Of a stretch of 64,000 nt of DNA, positions 53,143-61,934 are shown piece by piece. Below the pieces are notes generated by a model. That model searched no databases. It was not told the origin of the DNA and saw only the letters and a list, made by a program, of their open reading frames with translations. The DNA is from Dolichospermum flos-aquae CCAP 1403/13F (GTDB taxonomy: Bacteria > Cyanobacteriota > Cyanobacteriia > Cyanobacteriales > Nostocaceae): assembly GCF_012516395.1 (NCBI RefSeq), contig NZ_CP051206.1, forward strand, positions 3,886,001 to 3,950,000, read 5' to 3'. Positions within the stretch are counted from its first letter, which is position 1. Each line of letters begins with the position of its first letter. The translations under genes were made by a program, and so were the position numbers.

Positions 53143-53262
53143 GATTACTTAAACCTGGCTTGGCTGCACCTTAATTAATTAGTCGCACTTCGGCATACTC
53201 ATTGACCACATACCGCTATATGATGCGATTAATTACAATTTCATCTCACATAAATTAAGTTT

Positions 53263-54414
53263 ATGACATCCACCATTTCCATTAACGATAGTCAACGTCT
53301 AGGACTCGAACCCCTCGAAGTCCCCCACCGTCTCTTATTGGGGCCAGGTCCTTCCAACACTCATCCAGCGGTATTACAGGCGATGAATACTGCACCTGTA
53401 GGGCATTTAGATCCGGCTTTTTTAACCCTCATGGATGAAATTCAATCCCTGTTGCGTTACACATGGCAAACAGAAAACCCCCATACTATCGCCGTCAGTG
53501 GCACGGGTACAGCCGCAATGGAAGCCACTCTAGCTAATTCTGTAGAACCGGGTGATGTGGTATTAATTGGTGTGGCTGGTTATTTCGGTAATCGCTTGGT
53601 AGATATGGCGGGCAGATATGGCGCAGATGTCAGAACTATTACTAAGCCCTGGGGACAAGTTTTCAATTTAGAGGAAATCAGCGCCGCAGTAGCCACCCAT
53701 AAACCAGCAATTTTGGCTTTAGTTCATGCAGAAACTTCCACCGGCGCTCGTCAACCTTTGGAAGGTGTGGGGGAGTTGTGTCGTCAACATGGAACTTTGT
53801 TGTTAGTGGATACAGTTACCAGTTTGGGTGGTGTTCCCATCTTTTTGGATGAGTGGGGCGTTGATTTGGCTTATAGCTGTAGTCAAAAGGGCTTGGGTTG
53901 TTCTCCAGGTGCGTCACCGTTTACAATGAGTGCGCGGGCAATGGAGAAGTTGCAGAAGCGTCAATCTAAAGTGGCAAATTGGTATTTAGATATGACATTG
54001 TTGGGGAAATATTGGGGGACTGAACGCACATATCACCACACTGCACCGATTAATTTATATTATGGTTTACGGGAAGCTTTGCGTTTAGTGGCTGAGGAAG
54101 GTTTAGCTAGTTGTTGGCAACGTCATCAAAAGAATGTCGAGTATCTGTGGGAAGGATTGGAAGATATGGGTTTAAAGATGCACGTTGAAAAGGAATACAG
54201 GCTACCAACTTTAACTACTGTTTGTATTCCGGAAGGGGTAAATGGTAAATCTGTAGCCAGGCAGTTGTTAGTTGAGCATAATATTGAGATTGGCGGCGGT
54301 TTGGGTGAACTTGCTGGCAAGGTTTGGCGTGTAGGTTTAATGGGTTTTAATAGTCGTCCTGAAAGCGTGGATAAGTTGATAGCTGCTCTGGGAACAATGA
54401 TCTCTAATAATTAG
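53263..54414 (+). CDS. PLP-dependent alanine-glyoxylate / serine-glyoxylate aminotransferase
   Basis: 383 residues of the class-V aminotransferase family. The start HRLLLGPGPSNTHPAVLQAM is typical. The substrate region VGHLDPAFLTLMDEI, the glycine-rich VSGTGTAAMEATLANSV, and the PLP-lysine site AYSCSQKGLGCSPGASP near residue 205 are present. Likely photorespiratory (glyoxylate to glycine), as inferred for the cyanobacterial orthologue. Single gene with standard length. Confidence 0.88.
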   Translation: MTSTISINDSQRLGLEPLEVPHRLLLGPGPSNTHPAVLQAMNTAPVGHLDPAFLTLMDEIQSLLRYTWQTENPHTIAVSGTGTAAMEATLANSVEPGDVVLIGVAGYFGNRLVDMAGRYGADVRTITKPWGQVFNLEEISAAVATHKPAILALVHAETSTGARQPLEGVGELCRQHGTLLLVDTVTSLGGVPIFLDEWGVDLAYSCSQKGLGCSPGASPFTMSARAMEKLQKRQSKVANWYLDMTLLGKYWGTERTYHHTAPINLYYGLREALRLVAEEGLASCWQRHQKNVEYLWEGLEDMGLKMHVEKEYRLPTLTTVCIPEGVNGKSVARQLLVEHNIEIGGGLGELAGKVWRVGLMGFNSRPESVDKLIAALGTMISNN

Positions 54415-54575
54415 TTAGTTTGTAGTTGGGCTAAAGCCTAAGATACAGCATATTTCGCTCTAATGAGGTATAAACTTGAATTATGAAACTCTTGTAGTGC
54501 GGGCATCTTGCCCGCTGGATATGTACCTCATAACACCGGAAAGTGCTGTAATTTTAGAACTCAAGCCCAACTACA

Positions 54576-55502
54576 TTATTCTTGATTTTGATTTAACCAA
54601 CTTTCTAAATTATCAAGTTTGGTGAAATCTAATAATTCTTCTCCCAACATTTCTAATTTATCAAGTGATAATTTTTGAATCTTGGCAATTAATTCTGAAT
54701 TAATTTCTCCAATGCGACGATTTAATTGCCGGATAATTAACAAAGTTTCTCCCTCAATTTTTCCCTCAATTTTTCCCTCAATTTTTCCCTCAATTTTCCC
54801 TTCCTGAACCGCCAACTCTCTATCCTGTTGATACAATGGTGCTAATCTCATAATTATCTCCCTATCTTCGGTTTCTTGATTGACTCCCAGGTGTTTTTGC
54901 AGGTTGTACAATAATTCTAGCGTGATTCTCCTAAATGGGTGGTTTACTGTTAATTCTGCTAGTTCCTCAATAGCTTGTTTTTGAACATTTCCTCTTCCTA
55001 ACATTCTAATCCAAAGAGTTTCTTCCGTTCGTGGTAGTTGATGAATAACTACTATGGCTGTACGTAACGCTGCCCCTAAATAGTATATTCCTGGTAAAGA
55101 GTCAGTTTTTAAGGTAGTATTAAAGCTAGATAATATCTCTGGTGATGCTGTCGGAGTAAGTATCCACAGTTTCGGAATTTCTGATTCTTGAAGATTAGTT
55201 TTATTGCGTTTCGCTTCTCTTTTTAACACTCCTTTGACTTCTAATAACTTTAACAAACAATCACAAATCTCATCAGATGATGCCGGATTGCGATAAGGTT
55301 CAAAAATCGCGGGAGTAGATGCAAATTTACCTAATAAACCTAAAAGTTGTAAATTAGGATTTGCTTGGGGATAGGGAGAAAAGTAAACATCAATTTCTCT
55401 AACTTCTCCCGCTACACGACTTGGTGCTTGAACCTCTCCATAGTTTTTGAGAAGTTCCTCTAAATAGTCCTTAGCAAATTGATCATGAATGAATCTTGTC
55501 AT
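54576..55502 (-). CDS. DUF4351-type Rpn/PD-(D/E)XK-like nuclease family protein
   Basis: 308 residues. The N-terminal part (FAKDYLEELLKNYGEVQAPS, REIDVYFSPYP) recalls the transposase-like/PD-(D/E)XK Rpn family of cyanobacteria, with the D of EIDVYF as a possible metal ligand. The usual ExK is not clear, so catalysis is uncertain. Near residue 235 is a repeat EGKIEGKIEGKIEG. The C-terminus (IIRQLNRRIGEINSELIAKI ... LDKLEMLGEELLDFTKLDNL) is the DUF4351 domain. Such genes are multi-copy and mobile-like; function unknown. Confidence 0.72.
   Translation of the reverse strand: MTRFIHDQFAKDYLEELLKNYGEVQAPSRVAGEVREIDVYFSPYPQANPNLQLLGLLGKFASTPAIFEPYRNPASSDEICDCLLKLLEVKGVLKREAKRNKTNLQESEIPKLWILTPTASPEILSSFNTTLKTDSLPGIYYLGAALRTAIVVIHQLPRTEETLWIRMLGRGNVQKQAIEELAELTVNHPFRRITLELLYNLQKHLGVNQETEDREIIMRLAPLYQQDRELAVQEGKIEGKIEGKIEGKIEGETLLIIRQLNRRIGEINSELIAKIQKLSLDKLEMLGEELLDFTKLDNLESWLNQNQE
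54747..54804. repeat. 12 bp microsatellite coding for EGKI repeats
   Basis: Four units of CCTCAATTTTTC in tandem inside the DUF4351-type gene, encoding Glu-Gly-Lys-Ile. Unit length is a multiple of three, so copy number can change without frameshift. Confidence 0.88.
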
Positions 55503-55586
55503 GTAATAATTATATCAGTATATTGTGTTTTAAGTATCAAAGGGTATTTGTAAAGTATAAAATTCTATAAATCACGAAATCCCAGC

Positions 55587-55755
55587 TTAGAGGATGTTTT
55601 AAAAGTTTTTAATGTGTAAACAGACCCCTCTCCAAACCTCTCCCCTGGTAGGGGAGAGGCTTTAAAACCCCCATTCCCTTGTAGGGAAGGGGGGGAGGGG
55701 GGTTAGGTTTTTGGAGATTATGGGTTTCATATAATACTTTTCAAACAACCTCTTA
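55587..55755. mobile_element. 160 bp MITE-like repeat, copy B (inverted)
   Basis: Starts TTAGAGGATGTTTTAAAAGT and ends CTTTTCAAACAACCTCTTA. It is the inverse of the copy at 49926-50086, with few differences and a longer G-run (GGGGGGGAGGGGGG). It lies in the 495 bp gap between the DUF4351-type gene and a short plus-strand gene; the rest of that gap has no recognisable feature. Confidence 0.85.
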
Positions 55756-55997
55756 GTACAGCATCTCACAATTTTAGGTAAAATAGAGATTCTTAACTCA
55801 CTCCAAAAAGTAGATTACAACTCTACTTCCTGCAAATGTAGAGAATCAAGAAGAAGTGCAAATTCTTCAACTGATGAGGTAGATAATAGAAGAGTCACAA
55901 CTAATTGACGAGAATTTATACTTCTTGTATTAATTTTGAACTCAGGAAGTTTAAAAAATTCCCTCAGTTTCCAGTAGAAATTAAAGGGGTATCTGTC

Positions 55998-56186
55998 ATG
56001 AAAGAATACATGAGTGCTTTAGAGGGGTTAGTCGAGCAATTAACACTAGCTGCAATTTTAGAGATGCTAGAACGGATATGTCATAAAAAAGCGGAAAATC
56101 TGAGAACTCACTGGAATGATGAAGAAACCGCAAAGCTTTGGGAGAAAGCAGCTAGACAGATAGAAAATATCAATGTTGATATTTAA
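55998..56186 (+). CDS. short conserved helical protein, function unknown
   Basis: 62 residues from ATG 55998 (MKEYMSALEGLVEQLTLAAI), then LEMLERICHKKAENLRTHWN and DEETAKLWEKAARQIENI. All helical, soluble, no motif. An in-frame start 31 codons earlier is possible but has weaker coding character. It looks like a family of short cyanobacterial proteins with a conserved LEMLxxxCxxKAxxLRxxW core; role unknown. Confidence 0.6.
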   Translation: MKEYMSALEGLVEQLTLAAILEMLERICHKKAENLRTHWNDEETAKLWEKAARQIENINVDI

Positions 56187-56381
56187 ATATTGCGAAAACA
56201 AATTACTCTTAGTTTATGGTTATTTTCAGTCAGTGGAAATAACCAATTTTTAATTTTGCGGATAGCTATAGGAATCCGGTTTGATTGTTGTTCATTATAC
56301 TGAGACTCAATCGTTGATTCGATGGGGTTTACGGTTTACAGCTTGTTCAAAAATCAAATAGTAGCCTTATATATACATTTT

Positions 56382-58001
56382 ATGATTCTTCTTCATCCGC
56401 TTTCAGACTTTATCGAATCCAATTTTATCATTTATTCCGCACAGCCTAACTATTACTATGAAGGAAAATGTCCCCAAACTGGTGAAATATTGAGATTACC
56501 CCGCACACCTTTAGCAGAAGCTATAGCTGATAGTCTCATGCAGCAACTTGAACAAAATCATCTTTATTCCCATGAGGGAAAAATGTATGGTATTTTGTTA
56601 GTTGAATTACCCAATGGTGAACAAAGAGTTATTAAAGCATTTTCCGGTTTATTAAATGGTAATAGTATGGTTACAGGTTGGGTGTTACCAATTCCTGGTA
56701 GAGAGGAAGTGGCTTTATTAGAAACTCAGATTTTAGCAAAGTTAGCAGCAATTAAACAAGAAATTATTACCCTTGAACAAATTCCCGAAAGAGCAGAATA
56801 TAAAACTCTGTCCGTTGAATATACCCAACAGTTACAAACTATGAGCTTACATCATGATCATAGCAAACAGCAACGACACAAACAACGTCAAGAATTTTAT
56901 CAAACTCTCACAGATAAATCTCTCACAACTGCTTTGGAAAAACTAGAAGCAGAAAGCCGTCAGCAGGGAATTGACCGCCGAAATCTTAAACGCCATCAAA
57001 ATGAAATTTTACAGCCTTTACAGCAAATTATAACGTCCGCAGATAGGAAGATTACAGAACTCAAACAACAGCGGAAACAACTATCTCGGCAATTACAAAC
57101 AGAAATGCACGCTGCTTATAGCTTAACTAATTTTCAAGGACAATCTCTATCTTTACAGCAATTATTACCAGGAGGAACACCAACCGGAACGGGGGAATGT
57201 TGCGCTCCTAAATTATTACATTATGCTGCAACCCATGGATTAAAACCTTTAGCAATGGCTGAATTTTGGTGGGGTAATTCTTCTATAGAAAATAAGGTTT
57301 CTGGAGAATTTTATGGTGCTTGCTTGGAAAGATGTCAGCCATTAATGGGATTTTTGCTATCAGGATTAAAGCCAAATCAAGTAGAAATAATTTATGAAGA
57401 TGAATGGCTAATTGCTGTGAATAAATCATCAGGACTGTTATCTGTTCCCGGTCGTTATTTTCATAATCAAGATAGTGTAATTAGTCGTTTACGTCATCTA
57501 TATAATCAAGAAATAATCGCGGTACATCGTTTAGATCAAGATACTTCCGGGATTCTCTTAATAGCTAAAGATCCAATTACTCATTCTCAATTAAGTCAAC
57601 AATTTCAACAAAGACAAATTCATAAAGTTTATGAAGCTTTGCTGACAGGTTCTCTAGCTATTAATGAAGGTGAAATTAATTTACCTTTATGGGGAAATCC
57701 TGATCATCGTCCTTATCAAGAAGTGGATTTATCACGAGGTAAACCTAGTTTAACTCACTTCCGCGTTATGAACAGAGAAGGAGATTATACCCGTGTTGAA
57801 TTTGTGCCTTTGACTGGACGGACTCATCAATTACGGGTTCATGCTGCTGATACAAGAGGACTGGGAATGGCAATTTTGGGGGATAAACTCTATGGTTATC
57901 ATAGTGATACTGATAGATTATATCTGCACGCAAGAGAGTTGAGGTTTCAGCATCCTCATGTAGAAAAAATCTTCCACTTACAGGTAAAAACACCATTTTA
58001 A
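56382..58001 (+). CDS. RluA-family pseudouridine synthase with long N-terminal extension
   Basis: About 539 residues from ATG 56382 (MILLHPLSDFIESNFI). The C-terminal 200 are the RluA catalytic domain: EDEWLIAVNKSSGLLSVPGR near 346, VHRLDQDTSGILLIAKD near 380 with the catalytic Asp, RTHQLRVHAA near 480, and GDKLYG. The first 300 residues are unusual: an N-terminal domain with a PNYYYEGKCPQTGEILRLPR opening and then a charged coiled coil (150-270). This long form is known in some cyanobacteria and proteobacteria. It isomerises uridines in rRNA or tRNA; the exact site is unknown. Confidence 0.85.
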   Translation: MILLHPLSDFIESNFIIYSAQPNYYYEGKCPQTGEILRLPRTPLAEAIADSLMQQLEQNHLYSHEGKMYGILLVELPNGEQRVIKAFSGLLNGNSMVTGWVLPIPGREEVALLETQILAKLAAIKQEIITLEQIPERAEYKTLSVEYTQQLQTMSLHHDHSKQQRHKQRQEFYQTLTDKSLTTALEKLEAESRQQGIDRRNLKRHQNEILQPLQQIITSADRKITELKQQRKQLSRQLQTEMHAAYSLTNFQGQSLSLQQLLPGGTPTGTGECCAPKLLHYAATHGLKPLAMAEFWWGNSSIENKVSGEFYGACLERCQPLMGFLLSGLKPNQVEIIYEDEWLIAVNKSSGLLSVPGRYFHNQDSVISRLRHLYNQEIIAVHRLDQDTSGILLIAKDPITHSQLSQQFQQRQIHKVYEALLTGSLAINEGEINLPLWGNPDHRPYQEVDLSRGKPSLTHFRVMNREGDYTRVEFVPLTGRTHQLRVHAADTRGLGMAILGDKLYGYHSDTDRLYLHARELRFQHPHVEKIFHLQVKTPF

Positions 58002-58088
58002 TTATAATTAGGGCTTGCTGAAAAAGTGGAAAAAGCCTTAATTTGTAGGTTAGGTTGTGAAACGTGAGCGTTCGCGGAGCAATCAGCA

Positions 58089-58193
58089 GGATATCTGAAT
58101 TTGCAAAAATATCTTGACAAACACTTTAGGTTTATTATATTATTTAATATAACGAGCGTTCGATATAGAAACGATAGCTGTTATGCCGAAATT
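58089..58193 (+). repeat. duplicated promoter/operator segment (copy upstream of channel gene)
   Basis: About 105 bp nearly identical to 59878-59983, from AGGATATCTGAATTTG through the -35, -10 and operator to the start triplet region GTTATGCCGAAA. After this point the two diverge. The downstream copy belongs to the TetR gene; this copy ends in a four-codon relic of its start. Confidence 0.88.
58114..58167 (+). promoter_or_regulatory. duplicate TetR-type promoter and operator
   Basis: TTGACA at 58114-58119, 18 bases, TATTAT at 58138-58143. The 20 bp near-palindrome TATAACGAGCGTTCGATATA follows at 58148-58167. The same arrangement precedes the tetR gene. It is 114 bp upstream of the TMEM175-like gene, which may thus be under the same regulator. 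Confidence 0.65.
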
Positions 58194-58280
58194 CTTGTTA
58201 TTTGAATTTTATTTTCCACCGTAAGTTTACTTTGACCCAACGTACAAATTAAAAGTAGCCTGCACTTTTGGATATGACTA

Positions 58281-58970
58281 ATGAATGAAGATAAAAACAA
58301 TAATTCTGATCAGAAAGAGCCTATTGTCCACCTTCAGAGAATAGCTGATATTATATTCGCACTGGCAATGGCAGAGTGCTTCTTAGCTCTTGATTTTCCT
58401 GAAAATCTGCAACAGCCCACAGACTCAGAAATTGTGGCATTTTTACTAGCTCAAATAAAACCACTCACTAGCTACGCGATCGCATTTGTGATTGTTGGTT
58501 TCTACTGGTTAGAACATATCAAACAGTTTAAATATTACAAACAAGCAGATACGATTCATATTTCACTCTATTTACTTTATCTGATGGGAATATTTCTAAT
58601 TCCTTACTCTGACACACTAGTTATTTATTTTCCAGAAAATGCTCTTGTGAAAATATGCTTTAGCGTCAATACTGCATTCATTGGATTGATATCATTTATT
58701 AACTGGAATTATGCGACTTATAAACACCGACTAATTGCCGATGATCTAAATAGTGAAATTATTATTTCTACAAGATGGAAAATCTTGATAGAGCCGATTT
58801 TTTCCTTATTAACAATAGGAGTTGCTATTATCGATCAAGGTTGGTGGGAATATGTCTGGTTTTTATTACCAATTCCTTATCTCTGGACAGAGAAGATATT
58901 TAGCAAGGGTGCTGTCAAAAATAATCAACAGGCTGACAATAATTATGAAAAATATCAGGACAAGGAGTAG
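58281..58970 (+). CDS. TMEM175/DUF1211-like membrane channel protein
   Basis: 229 residues with six hydrophobic segments. The start RIADIIFALAMAECFLALDF resembles the conserved FSDAVFAIAMTLL pore helix of bacterial TMEM175 potassium channels, although the FSD motif here reads IAD. IAFVIVGFYWLEHIKQFKYY is another family mark. It is somewhat longer than one classical repeat. The N-terminus is charged and cytoplasmic. Duplicated TetR-type operator lies upstream. Confidence 0.7.
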   Translation: MNEDKNNNSDQKEPIVHLQRIADIIFALAMAECFLALDFPENLQQPTDSEIVAFLLAQIKPLTSYAIAFVIVGFYWLEHIKQFKYYKQADTIHISLYLLYLMGIFLIPYSDTLVIYFPENALVKICFSVNTAFIGLISFINWNYATYKHRLIADDLNSEIIISTRWKILIEPIFSLLTIGVAIIDQGWWEYVWFLLPIPYLWTEKIFSKGAVKNNQQADNNYEKYQDKE

Positions 58971-59002
58971 CTAATCATCCCCAAATACTAAATATACGTC
59001 GT

Positions 59003-59707
59003 TTACTGTATCTTCGCCTTAATATTGACATCTTTAAGCTGACCGTCTTCCATATAAATAATACGGTCAGCAATATCCAAAATGCGGTTATCGTGGGTAA
59101 CGAGCAAAATAGTACAGCCTTGTTCTTTAGCAAGTTTCTGCATCAATTCCACAACATCGCGGCCAGATTTTTTATCAAGTGCAGCGGTAGGTTCATCAGC
59201 TAAGACAATTTTAGGCTGGCTGACTAAAGCACGAGCGATAGCGAAGCGCTGCTGCAAGCAGTTCGCTACCCGTTGTTTTTGTCCACCAGAAAGATTTTCG
59301 GGGTAGTAACTGATACGATCTGCCAAACCGACAGCCTCTAACATGGCGATCGCTTTGTTGTTGATATCATGATTTAGATATTCATCATGCAATTCCAAGG
59401 ACATCCGCACATTTTCTTGGGTAGTTAAAAACGTCATTAGGTTATGCGCCTGAAAAATATAACCAATTTGACGGCGCAATTTAGTTAACTGTTGTTTATT
59501 TGCTCCACATATTTCCTGTCCTAAAATTTTCAAACTACCTTCTTGAGCAGAACGCAAACCACCCATTAAAGTCAAAAGTGTAGTTTTACCTGAACCGGAA
59601 GGTCCAGTCATAATCACAATTTCACCAGGTTGAATATCCAAATTAATGTCAAATAATACTTGTTTACGTAGCATACCTGATCCAAAATAATGATTCAGGT
59701 TATCCAA
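59003..59707 (-). CDS. DevA-like ABC ATPase with insertion in the signature region (probably damaged)
   Basis: 234 residues, paralogue of the ATPase at 63155-63904. Walker A GPSGSGKTT, LSGGQKQR signature, Walker B IVLADEPTAALD and the switch His (VTHDNR) are present. Between VA and IARAL, where the paralogue has VAIARAL, eight extra residues (NCLQQRFA) come from a 24 bp palindromic insertion. The N-terminus starts at a TTG (MDNLNHYFG), lacking about 25 residues that the paralogue has. No permease or fusion gene follows it on this strand. It may be non-functional. Confidence 0.75.
   Translation of the reverse strand: MDNLNHYFGSGMLRKQVLFDINLDIQPGEIVIMTGPSGSGKTTLLTLMGGLRSAQEGSLKILGQEICGANKQQLTKLRRQIGYIFQAHNLMTFLTTQENVRMSLELHDEYLNHDINNKAIAMLEAVGLADRISYYPENLSGGQKQRVANCLQQRFAIARALVSQPKIVLADEPTAALDKKSGRDVVELMQKLAKEQGCTILLVTHDNRILDIADRIIYMEDGQLKDVNIKAKIQ
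59243..59266. mobile_element. 24 bp palindromic insertion in the devA-like gene
   Basis: GAAGCGCTGCTGCAAGCAG followed by TTCGC is inserted in frame in GCGATAGC|TACCCG sequence. It is a short palindrome (GCGAA...TTCGC; CTGC-AA-GCAG). A relative (GATAGCGAAGTGCTGCTGCA with AGCAG after it) lies 500 bp away, at 59763-59793. Confidence 0.7.
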
Positions 59708-59903
59708 TTAAAACAGTATTAATCAAACCTCCAATGATAGCAACATTTCGAGGTGACCAGTGATAGCGAAGTGCTGCTGCAAGCAGTTTTCTCAAAAAAG
59801 CATCACAAAATCACGTTAAAATGCCCGAAACCCATACCTCATGGTTGAGCTTGTCAATGCGTAAATCCTATTGAATTAGGATATCTGAATTTGTAAAGAT
59901 ATC

Positions 59904-59957
59904 TTGACAAAGACTTTAGGTTTATTATATTATTTAATATAACGAGCGTTCGATATA
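59904..59957 (+). promoter_or_regulatory. promoter and probable TetR operator of the exporter operon
   Basis: TTGACA at 59904-59909, 18 bases, TATTAT at 59928-59933, then the near-palindrome TATAACGAGCGTTCGATATA at 59938-59957, directly before the tetR start at 59973. A repressor bound there would block its own operon. Confidence 0.7.
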
Positions 59958-59972
59958 GAGACGATAGCTGTT

Positions 59973-60566
59973 ATGCCGAAAATTGTTAATCATGAACAAT
60001 ACCGTAAAGAATTACTCAATAAATGTTTTGATTTGTTTGCTGAAAAAGGCTATGCAGCGATTACTATGCGGCAGATTTCTGCGAGTTTAAAGGTTTCCAC
60101 AGGTACGCTATATCATTATTTTCCCAACAAACAAGCTTTGTTTGAGCAATTGGTGGAAGAAATTTGTCAGCAGGACATCATTACAGCTTTAACAGAATTT
60201 GGAGGCAAAAATAACTTATTAGAATTGATGGCAGCGTTGGGTCAATATCTTGTTAAAAATGAGGATTATTTAATTAAATGGACTTATCTATGGGTTGATT
60301 TTTGTCAACATCAAGACTCAAAAATAATGTTGAGTAATAGCACTGTTTTTAAACGGGCTAATCAACGATGTCAGCAAGTAGCCTGTGATTTATTAGGTGT
60401 TCCAGATGTAGTATTAGCATCTTTTGTTTTGAGTTTTGTGAATGGTGTGGTTCTCGAAAAATTATGGGGAAATGAAAACATTGATTTCTCTGAACAGTGT
60501 CAGCTTTTAGGAGAGATGATTGTAGCCTATTTACGACAAAAAACCGACTTTAAAGTTAGTAGTTAA
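59973..60566 (+). CDS. TetR/AcrR-family transcriptional regulator
   Basis: 197 residues. The N-terminal helix-turn-helix is clear: YRKELLNKCFDLFAEKGYAA, ITMRQISASLKVSTGTLYHY and FPNKQALFEQLVEEI (residues 8-58). The C-terminal ligand-binding domain is all-helical and diverse. It is the first gene of the TetR-devB-devC-devA unit and likely represses it from the palindrome just upstream. The ligand is unknown; a lipid or drug-like substrate of the exporter would be usual. Confidence 0.92.
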   Translation: MPKIVNHEQYRKELLNKCFDLFAEKGYAAITMRQISASLKVSTGTLYHYFPNKQALFEQLVEEICQQDIITALTEFGGKNNLLELMAALGQYLVKNEDYLIKWTYLWVDFCQHQDSKIMLSNSTVFKRANQRCQQVACDLLGVPDVVLASFVLSFVNGVVLEKLWGNENIDFSEQCQLLGEMIVAYLRQKTDFKVSS

Positions 60567-60613
60567 GCGTCAATAAATGTAGAGAAATTTGTTTTATCAC
60601 TTTGGGAGTTATG

Positions 60614-61903
60614 ATGAGTTATAAACTGTTGTTTAAACCTAAAAATCAAGGGTTAATTGCTTTAATAATTGCGGCCACTGCGATAACAGGAGGAATTGCT
60701 ATTTATGGGATTTCTAATTTCGGACAAATGGGTAAAACTTCTGTCACAGAATCAAAACCAATTGTCCCTATTCCGCAAATAGTGACCGCTTTAGGAAGAC
60801 TAGAACCAGCCACAGAAGTGATTAAGTTATCTGCACCTTTAGCATTAGATGGCGATCGCATTTCTGAAGTATTAGTTAAAGAAGGTGATAATGTTAAAAC
60901 CGGACAAGTAATTGCTATTTTACAATCCCGTGATCTATTAAAAAATTCTGTTATTCAAAGCACGAAACAAGTGAAAGTTGCTCAAGCTAAACTTGCACAA
61001 ATTAAAGCTGGGGCTAAATCAGGAGAAATTCAAGAACAGTCAGCAATTGTGGAGAGAATTAAGGCACAATATGCAGGAGATAAACAATCCCAACAGGAAA
61101 ATATTGCTCGGATATCAGCCCAATGGGAAGGTGATAGAATTGCTCAAATAGCAACTATTAATAAATTAACAGCAGAACTCAAAAATGCCGAATCAGAATA
61201 TCAACGCTATCAACAGTTATTTGCTGAAGGGGCAATTTCTAATTCTGTAATTGATAGCAAACGGTTAAATGTAGAAACTGCTAAACAGACATTAAGTGAA
61301 TCTCAAGCTATTCTCAACCGCATTAATACTACAGCCAATAAACAATTAGCAGAAGCTAAAGTTGCTCTCAATCGTATTAATGCTACTAGTAATAAACAAA
61401 TTAATGAATCTCAAGGTAAACTCAATAGTATTGCTGAAGTTCGTCCCGTAGATGTACAGTTAGCACAAACAGAAATTGAAAGTGCGATCGCTAATCTTAA
61501 AAAAGCAGAAACTGAATTAGAAGCAGCTTATATTCGCGCTCCCATAAACGGGCAAATTCTCAAAATTCATACTAAAGTCGGTGAAAAAATTGGTGATCAA
61601 GGGATTTCTGACTTTGCCCAAACTAACACAATGATGGTAGTAGCAGAAGTTTATCAAACTGATATTAGTAAGATAAAATTAGGACAAAAAGCCATAATTA
61701 CCAGTCAAGGATTTACAGGAGAATTAAAAGGTGTAGTCCAACAAATTGGTTTACAAGTCAAACGCCAAAATGTTTTTAGTGATCAACCAGGAGAAAATTT
61801 AGACAGTCGCATTATCGAAGTAAAAATTCGCCTCAATCCTGAAGATAGCAAAAAAGTTTCCGGCTTAACCAATTTGCAAGTACAAACAGCAATTAAATTG
61901 TAA
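60614..61903 (+). CDS. DevB-like membrane-fusion protein of ABC exporter
   Basis: About 429 residues from ATG 60614 (MSYKLLFKPKNQG; GGGAG about five bases upstream). One N-terminal membrane segment (about 12-32), then the HlyD-type biotinyl-lipoyl half (TALGRLEPATEVIKLSAPLA; RISEVLVKEGDNVKTGQVIA). A coiled coil spans about 105-290, and the second half (AYIRAPINGQILKIHTKVGE) follows. It links the inner-membrane pump to a TolC-like outer-membrane channel. Related to DevB, which exports heterocyst glycolipids in Anabaena; this is a TetR-controlled paralogue, substrate unknown. Confidence 0.88.
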   Translation: MSYKLLFKPKNQGLIALIIAATAITGGIAIYGISNFGQMGKTSVTESKPIVPIPQIVTALGRLEPATEVIKLSAPLALDGDRISEVLVKEGDNVKTGQVIAILQSRDLLKNSVIQSTKQVKVAQAKLAQIKAGAKSGEIQEQSAIVERIKAQYAGDKQSQQENIARISAQWEGDRIAQIATINKLTAELKNAESEYQRYQQLFAEGAISNSVIDSKRLNVETAKQTLSESQAILNRINTTANKQLAEAKVALNRINATSNKQINESQGKLNSIAEVRPVDVQLAQTEIESAIANLKKAETELEAAYIRAPINGQILKIHTKVGEKIGDQGISDFAQTNTMMVVAEVYQTDISKIKLGQKAIITSQGFTGELKGVVQQIGLQVKRQNVFSDQPGENLDSRIIEVKIRLNPEDSKKVSGLTNLQVQTAIKL

Positions 61904-61934
61904 TTTATTTCCCGTCAAGGTGCATAAAAAACTC

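Noticed and set aside
61920-61934. GTG start for the DevC-like gene
   Set aside because: ATG 61935 or 61947 agrees better with the family N-terminus; the upstream five codons have no conservation that I recognise.
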